A DNA stretch of 64,000 nt from Pseudomonadota bacterium (GTDB lineage: Bacteria; Pseudomonadota; Gammaproteobacteria; Burkholderiales; Burkholderiaceae_F), in contig JAKCCX010000004.1 of the NCBI GenBank assembly GCA_021838715.1, forward strand, positions 16,396 to 80,395, read 5' to 3'. The translations under genes and the position numbers were made by a program. This document shows, one piece after another, positions 45,001 through 51,856 of the stretch. Each line of letters opens with the position of its first letter. Position 1 is the stretch's first letter. The notes beneath the pieces were generated by a model. The model worked only from the letters and a program-made list of their open reading frames with translations. It ran no database searches and was not told where the DNA came from.

Positions 45001-45368
45001 CCGGCATCGGCCTGCAAGTCCACCTGCAGGCCGCGCACGGCCACGGTATCGATCCACACCGCGCGCCGCAGCACCGAATGAGGATCGATCTGCACGTCCG
45101 CCGCCGCGAGCGTGAGCGTATCGGCCGCACGCGGCGGCTGCGCGATCCGCAGCGACAGGTCCCGGACCCACAGCCGCCAGGTCCACGGGTCGATGGAGAA
45201 CGTCCCCAGCGACACGGTGACCCCGGGCGTCTCCGCCTGCCAGCGGGCGATCTCGCGCCGGACGAGCCACGGCACGACCGCGGCGACCCCGAACCAGTAC
45301 AGTGCGAGCAGGGCCGACAACGCGCCGACGATCCCGGTGAGGGCTTTCTGTAAGGGTGATCGCTTCAC
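42009..45368 (-). CDS. DUF748/AsmA-like large envelope protein (about 1119 aa) with C-terminal OmpA-like segment
   Basis: Single N-terminal TM, long beta-rich body, C-terminal IDFAPGSAALSATERRKLDAIGTVL; contains six tandem 44-aa repeats. GTG start at 45366-45368 inferred. Confidence 0.75.
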   Translation of the reverse strand: MKRSPLQKALTGIVGALSALLALYWFGVAAVVPWLVRREIARWQAETPGVTVSLGTFSIDPWTWRLWVRDLSLRIAQPPRAADTLTLAAADVQIDPHSVLRRAVWIDTVAVRGLQVDLQADAGGRFAFERILPRRGAPAPASSSPTPWRIGRFLLSSARVRVADVAAGLAEPIEFAVPDVHAQDLGTWRAQAGQFAGTLTLGSPGAPAGALHVDGHLDIADATGDARLQLEALSLPWVAQRLRDKLADWTATGGDLDAALAAQWRSEGGAMRISLRDLGVDVRNAALARGDALHLGWQHLHAAAAVDLAARQASAITVTIDAPAVAVAATPRAGSMRAGGQRIAVTARGIDWGKHDASGFAVDWAAPTVAVAASRHREAVHAAARDLRVTAGGVDWGAHAASGLAVDLGAPAVAVAATRKWGAVHAAARTLQVGVGAVDWAARDASDLVVDLGTPTVTVAATRQRGSLHAAGRDLRLMVRGVDWRARQASGVAVAFDAPTVGVPARRNHGALRATGRRIRMGAEGVDWGARRVSGATLAADALALIRTAPKGAGPLRVTGRRVALTAGTADLTAQRIAVGGVDLAGFSWRRGRVRGTLSAAAARDLRVDLRSHRIAVRAFSARAGRLGRWSWRGGLQYQPFATDGAIAVQELDLRALQPWLPQPGAVEIAGGMVSAQGALRVRLPKRGPMQVRFAGRAAADRLRVVDRRDGQPMLSWRDVRVPRIVLDWPRGVQVPAVLAEGIRARIVIEPDHRLNWEALLQARHPAVVSRAAGLPVRGAAGSAAAAPAGAPSPVIRVDRLIFADDAVDFTDATLTSPFHARIRRLAGVIGPFASDTPQAWSRIDLHGFVNRNGHVAVTGRIAPMAKPLRADVAVHFRDIEMPTLNPFAMEIAGYRVDQGMLDLRLHYSVADGRIDGRNRMQINQLVLGRQVRGADAPDLPLQAIIDVLQNDRGRIRLDVPVRGNLNDPNFVIRKVVYAAIRDSLRSAIEAPFHWIADLLGDMPETVLHHIDFAPGSAALSATERRKLDAIGTVLRAHPHLNVFVHPAYDTAADAAERRFHVVTGRRALRELAVHRAEAVKAVLVRAGVADRRVYIDEPKAISVTGTAAIPSAIDIRAQ
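43636..44427 (-). repeat. Six in-frame tandem repeats, 44 aa (132 bp) each, inside the DUF748-like CDS
   Basis: Units such as SGFAVDWAAPTVAVAASRHREAVHAAARDLRVTAGGVDWGAHAA / SGLAVDLGAPAVAVAATRKWGAVHAAARTLQVGVGAVDWAARDA, all exactly 44 residues; DNA boundaries approximate. Confidence 0.85.
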
Positions 45369-45434
45369 GGAAAATCCGGTCGACTGGGGTCCGATGGGGG
45401 TTGGTGTGGTCCCGGCAATCCTACCGCTTTGCAC

Positions 45435-46340
45435 ATGAACCGACTTCGAGCCGATCTCCTTCTTCTCCTCGCATCCGTGATCTGGGGCACGACCTTCGTC
45501 GCACAGAAGATCGCCAACGACCATGTCGGGCCGATCGCCTTCGTCGCCGCCCGCTTCGCCATCGCCACCGCGTTCCTGGCCCCCGCGGCGATCTGGGAGA
45601 CGCGCCGCCACCGGCGCAGCGGCAATGCGCTCCCGCGCTCCGATCTGCTCCGCGGTCTCGGGATTTCCCTGTGCCTCGGTACGGCCGCCTGCGCACAGCA
45701 GATCGGCCTGGTCACGACCACCGCGACGCATGCCGGCTTCCTCACCGCCGCATACATCGCATTCGTCCCCTTCCTGGCCTGGGCGGTCGCGCGGGCACGG
45801 CCGCGGGCGCCGGTGCTGCTCGCCTGTGCGGTCGCACTCTATGGCGCATGGCTGCTCGCCGGCTCCGGAACCGGACTGACCGCGGCCGGATGGAACCGCG
45901 GCGACGCGATCATCCTGGGCAGCGACCTCGTCTGGGCCCTGCACGTCACGCTGGTCGGCCACTGGCGCGGCATTGCCGCGCGCCCGTTCCTGCTGTCCTG
46001 GATGCAATGCGCCGCCGCGGCGGCCGCGACGATCCCGGCGGCGTGGATCGCGCAGCCGGCATCCTGGGATGCCCTGCGCCCGATCCTGCCCGAGATCGCC
46101 TATGCGGGCATTCTGTCGAGCGGCGTCGCGTTCACCCTGCAGATCGTGTCCCAGCGCCATACGCCGGCGGCGGAGGCCGCGCTGGTGATGTCGCTCGAAA
46201 GCGTATTCGCGGCGGCCGCCGGCGCGGTGATGCTGGGCGATACGCTGACGCGCGCCGCATCGTTCGGCGCGCTGCTGATCCTGGTCGGCGCGGTGCTGGT
46301 CGAAATCGGGCCGCTGCTCCGACTGCGGGCGACGCGCTGA
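45435..46340 (+). CDS. DMT superfamily (EamA) transporter
   Basis: LLLLASVIWGTTFVAQKIANDHVGPIAFVAARF; ten-TM EamA architecture. Confidence 0.9.
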   Translation: MNRLRADLLLLLASVIWGTTFVAQKIANDHVGPIAFVAARFAIATAFLAPAAIWETRRHRRSGNALPRSDLLRGLGISLCLGTAACAQQIGLVTTTATHAGFLTAAYIAFVPFLAWAVARARPRAPVLLACAVALYGAWLLAGSGTGLTAAGWNRGDAIILGSDLVWALHVTLVGHWRGIAARPFLLSWMQCAAAAAATIPAAWIAQPASWDALRPILPEIAYAGILSSGVAFTLQIVSQRHTPAAEAALVMSLESVFAAAAGAVMLGDTLTRAASFGALLILVGAVLVEIGPLLRLRATR

Positions 46341-46428
46341 CCGGGCCGGCGTGGAAGGTCGCGAGCCCCCGCGGGCTCGGAGCGTGCGCGGTAGAAGGAT
46401 TTCGGAGGGCACGATGCCCTGCTAGTCC

Positions 46429-46452
46429 CCCTCTCCCGCGTGCGGGAGAGGG
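46429..46452. repeat. REP-like palindrome CCCTCTCCCGCG/TGCGGGAGAGGG
   Basis: 24-bp near-perfect palindrome followed by GGAGGTGAGGGTGG, same family as 47257-47280. Confidence 0.75.
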
Positions 46453-46736
46453 CGGAGGTGAGGGTGGCGGCACGTGGAGCGTGCTGGCAGGCGGGAACGG
46501 GCGGTGTGCGGGCGACATATCCGGACCCGCGGTTGTTCATGCGGTTGCCAGTTTCGCCATCCGGCGCAGGGAATGGGCGTGCAATTGCGGCGATGACGCC
46601 GACACCACGCAGGCGAGCGGCGGCTGCACTCCGCCACGTAATGCATGGCCCGCAGCCAGCATCTCGACCACCGCCTCGATTGCGTTGCCACGGCCCGATC
46701 GGGGCGCCTTCCCTCTTGCAATGCCACGGCGTTTGC

Positions 46737-46980
46737 CGAGATCCGGGTGCCCTGCACCGGTTCCGGCCCCATTGAGGGGCGCGGTGCGCAGCGCAGGCGC
46801 CGGGGCGGCGCGCGACCGCGCGCCTCCTCTTCTGACTCACGGCCCCTGTCCGAGCGTAGCGTCCCGGAGGGACGCAGAGCGAGTTGGCCGTGCGCCCCGG
46901 CGCCGAGCAGCACAACGGAGTCGGCCCGCAGGGCCGACCGCGGCCCGGGGCCGGAACCGGTGCAGGGCGCCCGGATCTCG
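46737..46980. repeat. Inverted-repeat element: 34-bp arms (one mismatch) around a GC-rich core with central hairpin
   Basis: Left arm GAGATCCGGGTGCCCTGCACCGGTTCCGGCCCC (46738-46770) versus right arm GGGGCCGGAACCGGTGCAGGGCGCCCGGATCTC (46947-46979); central GCGTCCC-GGA-GGGACGC (46859-46875). Confidence 0.8.
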
Positions 46981-47256
46981 TTCATGACCCCGTGCGCGAC
47001 AGTCTTCTCCCGTCCACTGCGCATGGATGACACGCCCCAAGAGAACGCCAAGAACTGACGTTCCTTCGCCGCATCGATTGACACACGCTGCGCCACAGAT
47101 CCTGCAGAAAATGATCCGCACCAATCCGTAGTTCCGTTCCAAACAGAACGAAGCACCACACTAGCGCGGTTCGTACGGTAGGTAGCTGGGCATCCACCAT
47201 GAACGCCGATACCTCGTTGCGCGTCTACCGTCCCACCTCAATCACCCTCACCCCCA

Positions 47257-47345
47257 CCCTCTCCCGCGCGCGGGAGAGGGGGTACATGCTTGAGCGCTCA
47301 AGTATTGCCAGTCCCCCGCCGCCCTCTCCGGCGCGCGGGAGAGGG
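47257..47345. repeat. Pair of REP-like palindromes (47257-47280 and 47322-47345)
   Basis: CCCTCTCCCGCGCGCGGGAGAGGG and CCCTCTCCGGCGCGCGGGAGAGGG, each followed by GGTAC. Confidence 0.75.
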
Positions 47346-47370
47346 GGTACCCCTTCTACCGCGCACGCTC

Positions 47371-47874
47371 CTAGCCGGCGGCCGCGGACTTTCTGCGGCG
47401 CGCCCGCGATGCCTCGCGCAGCGCCTGCAGTTCCTCGCGCTCGGCAACGAAGCGCTCGACGGCCTCGAGCCCGGCGGCATCGAGGTCGGCGATCCGCTTC
47501 ACGAGCCCGACGACGCGCGGTGCCAGCGGCTTGGGTTCACTGCGCGCGCGCCGGCGTCCCGCACCCGGCGACGACAGCAGATACCGCATCCGATCCTGCT
47601 CGTGCTCGCGCGTCGCGCGGGCGACGTTGTCGAGCTGGGTCCGCTCGGATTCCGTCAGACACCAATGTTCGGGACCGACGACGTCGGAAAAATATTCGAA
47701 CATGCGCAGCAGCTTGGTCTTGGAAACGGTGCCCCGCTCTTCCCAGTCGTAGAGCGACGGCGGCTTCATGTCGAAGTGCGCGGCGATCTGCGCGCGGGAG
47801 CGCGCAGCCCCGCTGTCGAGCTTGCGGCGGATCGCCTCTGCGATCGCCGCGCCCAAATCCGGTCCGGTAAGCAT
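47371..47874 (-). CDS. HTH (XRE/CI-like) transcriptional regulator
   Basis: GAARSRAQIAAHFDMKPPSLYDWEERGTVSKTKLLRMFEYF HTH region typical of phage-repressor-like regulators. Confidence 0.75.
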   Translation of the reverse strand: MLTGPDLGAAIAEAIRRKLDSGAARSRAQIAAHFDMKPPSLYDWEERGTVSKTKLLRMFEYFSDVVGPEHWCLTESERTQLDNVARATREHEQDRMRYLLSSPGAGRRRARSEPKPLAPRVVGLVKRIADLDAAGLEAVERFVAEREELQALREASRARRRKSAAAG

Positions 47875-47933
47875 TGCCTACTGTCCAACGCGGCGCATCC
47901 GGTAGGCAATTCCTGCCGACGATGAATAGGCAA
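47873..47933. promoter_or_regulatory. Three TAGGCAA/TTGCCTA heptamers at the HTH gene start (putative autoregulatory operator)
   Basis: ATTGCCTAC (47873-47881), GTAGGCAAT (47902-47910), ATAGGCAA (47926-47933). Confidence 0.5.
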
Positions 47934-47936
47934 CAC

Positions 47937-49103
47937 CTACCGGCAGGTGGCCGGATACCGGGATGCCGGCGATGCCCCCAGAAACCGGGTCTTTGCGATC
48001 CACTCGGCCCACTCGCCCGCGGCCGTCGAGTCGTAGGTGATGCCGCTGCCGATTCCGCACTCCGCGTGCCCGGCCGGCGCATCGACGGCGACCGTGCGGA
48101 TCGCGACGTTGAAGGTCGCATGCCCGCCCGGACGCAGGAGGCCGACCGCGCCGCAGTAGACGCCGCGCGGCCCGGGCTCGAGCGCCGCGATCGTCCGCAT
48201 CGCCGCAACCTTCGGCGCGCCGGTGACCGATCCGCACGGAAACAGCGCGCCGAAGACCTCCGGCAGCCCGACCTCGGCACCGGTGCGGCAGCGCACCGTC
48301 GAGGTCATCTGCCAGACCGTCGGCAGCGCCGCGACGTCGAACAGGCTGGCCACCCGCACCGAGCCGGTACGCGCGATGCGACCGAGGTCGCTGCGCAGCA
48401 GATCGACGATCATCAGGTTCTCGGCACGCTCCTTGGCGCTCTCGCGCAGGTACCGCGCGAAGCCTGCATCGCGCTCCGGATCGGCATCCCGCGGCGCGGT
48501 TCCCTTCATGGGACGGGTGGTCAGGATGCCACCCTCGTTCCAGTCGAAGAACAGTTCGGGGGAGACGGAGGCGATCCGGTGGCTGCCGAGATCGAGGTAT
48601 GCGCAATAGCCGTCGGGCTGCGATGCCCGCAAGGCGTCGAACCATGCCGACGCGTCGCCTTCCCACGCCGCATGCAGACGGGTGGTGAGGTTCACCTGAT
48701 AGACGCCGCCGGCGGCGATTTGGGCGCGGATTGCGGCGATCGCCGCGTCGGCGTCGCGGCGCGAGGTCGCGATGCGCCAGCGCGGGGCAGCCGCGGCGTT
48801 GCCTGGGGTTTCGCCTGCGGCCTCGTCCGGCGCCGGCAGGAAATCTCCTTGCGAAAACGCGGCGAACCACGCCAGGGGCAGGCTGCCGGCGGGCAGGACG
48901 GCGAATGCCGGATCGAACGCCGGCGCTGCCTCGTAGGCGACGAATCCGGCAACCCAGCAGCCGGCGTGCGCGCGCTCCTGCGCCCAGGCAAGCGCAGGCA
49001 CCACCTCGTCGACCCGCCGCGCGATCCGCAGGCCGGACGGCCGGGAAAAGCGCGCCACGAGCCGCCCGCCCCCCTCCTGCGCGAAATCAAACCGGGCAAG
49101 CAT
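47937..49103 (-). CDS. pabB: Aminodeoxychorismate synthase component I
   Basis: GGVYQVNLTTRL...MKGTAPRDADPERD...ENLMIVDLLRSDLGRIARTGSV...FPCGSVTGAPKVAAM. Confidence 0.94.
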   Translation of the reverse strand: MLARFDFAQEGGGRLVARFSRPSGLRIARRVDEVVPALAWAQERAHAGCWVAGFVAYEAAPAFDPAFAVLPAGSLPLAWFAAFSQGDFLPAPDEAAGETPGNAAAAPRWRIATSRRDADAAIAAIRAQIAAGGVYQVNLTTRLHAAWEGDASAWFDALRASQPDGYCAYLDLGSHRIASVSPELFFDWNEGGILTTRPMKGTAPRDADPERDAGFARYLRESAKERAENLMIVDLLRSDLGRIARTGSVRVASLFDVAALPTVWQMTSTVRCRTGAEVGLPEVFGALFPCGSVTGAPKVAAMRTIAALEPGPRGVYCGAVGLLRPGGHATFNVAIRTVAVDAPAGHAECGIGSGITYDSTAAGEWAEWIAKTRFLGASPASRYPATCR

Positions 49104-50346
49104 GGCCGGGGATCACCGCCGTGCCGTCGGCGGGCGCGCCGCAGCGAACCCGCAGCCGCGCCAGCCCCCGATACACCGCGTTGTCGATGCGCGTCGGCGC
49201 TTCCTCGATCCGCGCCAGGCCCGGCAGGCGCTGGCGCAACCGCGCGAACGCCGTCCAGGCTTCGAGCACCGAAAGCTCCGCACCGATGCAGACGTGCGGC
49301 CCCCAGCCGAAGGACAGCGGCGTGGCCTCGCCGTGGCGATCGACCCGAAAGACGTCCGGATCCGGAAATATCTCCGGATCGCGGTTGGCCGCCGCGAGAT
49401 GGGCGATCACGAGGTCGCCGCGCCGCAGGCGCCGCCCGGCGACGGTGCAGTCCCGGATCACGCGCCGTCCCGTGTACTGCACCGGGCTGTCATAGCGCAG
49501 CACCTCGAACACCGCCGCGCGCGCCCGCGCCGGCGATTCCGCCAGACGCCGCCACTCGTCGGGATGTCGCAACAAGGCCTGGATGCCGTTGCCCAGCAGA
49601 TTGCGCGTGGTTTCGTGGCCGGCAAACAGCAGCATCGCGCCTTGCACGATCAACTCCCGCGTCGACAAGCGCCCGGCGGCATGGGCATCGACCAAGGTCG
49701 CGAGCAAGCCGCCCCCGGCCCGGTCCGGCTGCGTCCCGTCGCGACCCGCCGGCTGCAACATCCGCTCGAAATAGCCGATCAACTCCTGCGCGCCGTCCTC
49801 CGCGGCCCGGGCCGCCGGAGCGCTCGGCGCCGGCTCGCCGATGAACCGCGCGATCGCATCCGAACTGGCCACCAGACCCAGCGCATCCTCGAACGGAACC
49901 CCCAGCATGCCCGCGATCACCCGCACCGGCAGCGGCCGGGCGAACTGCGCCATGAAGTCGGCCTCGCCGTCCCGCGCTTCGGCCGCCAGCAGCGCCGTGA
50001 TGCCGTCATCCACCGCGGCCCCGATCGACGGCAGCATCGCCTCCAAGGCCGCGCGCCGGAAGCCGTGGGCGACGGCCTGCCGCAGGCGGCGATGCCGCCG
50101 GCCGTCGGCGAACACCATGGTCCGCGCCAGGACGCCTTTCAACGCCCGGAATTCCCGGCGCGCGTCGGGACCGACGACGTTGACCCAGGCGCCGGCGCGG
50201 GCTGCCGAACAATTCGGGTCGCGCAGCACGGCGGCGACCTCGTCATAGCGGGTGAACACCCAGGCGCCGCCGCAATAGGCCGGATCCCGATACCCGCACC
50301 GGGGATAGGCAAATTGCGCAGAAGAAGAGGAATGATCTGGGTTCAC
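49087..50346 (-). CDS. Cytochrome P450
   Basis: I-helix FAGHETTRN, ExxR (EVLRY), haem loop FGWGPHVCIGAELSVLEA; GTG start. Confidence 0.93.
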   Translation of the reverse strand: MNPDHSSSSAQFAYPRCGYRDPAYCGGAWVFTRYDEVAAVLRDPNCSAARAGAWVNVVGPDARREFRALKGVLARTMVFADGRRHRRLRQAVAHGFRRAALEAMLPSIGAAVDDGITALLAAEARDGEADFMAQFARPLPVRVIAGMLGVPFEDALGLVASSDAIARFIGEPAPSAPAARAAEDGAQELIGYFERMLQPAGRDGTQPDRAGGGLLATLVDAHAAGRLSTRELIVQGAMLLFAGHETTRNLLGNGIQALLRHPDEWRRLAESPARARAAVFEVLRYDSPVQYTGRRVIRDCTVAGRRLRRGDLVIAHLAAANRDPEIFPDPDVFRVDRHGEATPLSFGWGPHVCIGAELSVLEAWTAFARLRQRLPGLARIEEAPTRIDNAVYRGLARLRVRCGAPADGTAVIPGHACPV

Positions 50347-50456
50347 GGGCGAAGCGATGGTCGGATTCCATGTCGGGCACCGAACGGCGAACTCCGCGGG
50401 GATATCCCATATCACGCGGCGATTGCCGGACCGGGGCCGAAAGTGTACGCGGAAGG

Positions 50457-50501
50457 AAAAAAATGAGGCCGCAGCCGGGGGAGAACATCGGGCTGCGGCC
50501 T
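50457..50501 (-). terminator. Rho-independent terminator on minus strand (downstream of pirin)
   Basis: Perfect 11-bp stem AGGCCGCAGCC...GGCTGCGGCCT with 14-nt loop, followed on minus strand by CATTTTTTTCC. Confidence 0.8.
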
Positions 50502-50713
50502 GGCCAGGTAAAACTGTCGAATGCGCGGAGGATTTCGCAGGGAGGAGAACTATTCCGTAGCGCAGGAGACCTCGACAGCGTCCTGAGAAACAAATGAAGC
50601 AACAACGGAGTGAATTCTGGGGAGGGAGCCTGAACGGATGCTGAACCGGGTTTCCGCCCCGGTTCCGGCACTCCCACCCGCCCGCCAACGACGGCCTACG
50701 ACCGCGGGCCGGC

Positions 50714-51601
50714 TTACGGCCGGCCGAACCGTCCGCCCTGGAAATCCGCCACCGCCTCCTCGATCTCCGCCCGCGTGTTCATCACGAACGGTCCGTATTG
50801 CACGATCGGCTCACCGATCGGTCGGCCCGACAGCAACAGCAGGCGCGCCCCCGCCGCACCCGCCTGGACGGCCACGCGATCACCGGGTCCCAGCAGACCC
50901 GCCGCCCGCGGGGCCAGCGCCTCGCCGGCGCCGGGGCCGACCGCCGCATCCCCCTCGTAGCAATAGAGGAAGGCATTGTCGCCCGCGGGAACCGGCGCCT
51001 CGAATCGCGCACCGGCCGGAAGCTGCAGATCCCAGTAGCAGCTCGCCGCGCTGCCGCCGATGCCCTCGGCCTGCGCGTCGCCGTCGGCCACCGGTCCGGT
51101 CGCCGACCCGCCGGCCTGGACCAGCGTCCCCCGGATGACCCGCGCGACACCGCCGCCATCGAGCGACAACTGCGGAATGTCGCCCGCCGGGATATCCCGA
51201 TACGCCGCCGGGGACATCTTCGAGCGTGCCGGAAGATTGATCCACAACTGGAAGCCGCGCATCCGCCCTTGCGTCTGCTGCGGCATTTCGGAATGGACGA
51301 TTCCCCGCGCCGCCTTCATCCACTGCACGTCGCCCGGCCCGAGGTCGCCGCGGTTGCCGATGCTGTCCTCGTGCCGCATGCGGCCGTCGATCATGTAGGT
51401 CACGGCCTCGAACCCACGATGGGGATGGGGCGGGAAGCCCGGCAGATAGTCCTGCGGATCGTCGGAATGGAACTCGTCGAGCATCAGGAACGGGTCGTGG
51501 CGCAACATCTGCGTGGCGCCGAGGCTGCGGCGCAGATGCACGCCGGCGCCGTCCGACGTGGCGTGGGAGGGGATGGTCCGTTGCAAGGAGCGGATGGTCA
51601 T
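50714..51601 (-). CDS. Pirin family protein
   Basis: DPFLMLDEFHSDDPQDYLPGFPPHPHRGFEAVTYMIDGRMRHEDSIGNRGDLGPGDVQWMKAARGIVHSEMP. Confidence 0.96.
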   Translation of the reverse strand: MTIRSLQRTIPSHATSDGAGVHLRRSLGATQMLRHDPFLMLDEFHSDDPQDYLPGFPPHPHRGFEAVTYMIDGRMRHEDSIGNRGDLGPGDVQWMKAARGIVHSEMPQQTQGRMRGFQLWINLPARSKMSPAAYRDIPAGDIPQLSLDGGGVARVIRGTLVQAGGSATGPVADGDAQAEGIGGSAASCYWDLQLPAGARFEAPVPAGDNAFLYCYEGDAAVGPGAGEALAPRAAGLLGPGDRVAVQAGAAGARLLLLSGRPIGEPIVQYGPFVMNTRAEIEEAVADFQGGRFGRP

Positions 51602-51856
51602 GATGGGATCTCCATTCGATTTGGTTTCCGTTGGTAACAACAATAGGACCAAACGGCGGGGCGATCCAAGCGCAGAATTTTCGTCGACGGACTTCGACGC
51701 AATTGAACGGTTCCCGACGGAAATCCGGCCTGCGCCCGCTCGGAACGACATCGCTTGCAAAGGAGCGCGCAGGCCGGATATCCGCCCCGCACTCCCCATC
51801 GGGAGTAGCCATGGGCCGCAGGCGATGCCCGACCGGCCTGTAATATCGCCCCCGCC

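Noticed and set aside
46440-46987. Overlapping ORFs in the eamA-HTH intergenic region
   Set aside because: They run through palindromic repeats on both strands and have no recognisable domain or convincing RBS.
47371-47874. Prophage remnant around the CI-like HTH gene
   Set aside because: No integrase, structural, lysis or Cro-like gene and no att-type duplication; neighbours are ordinary chromosomal genes.
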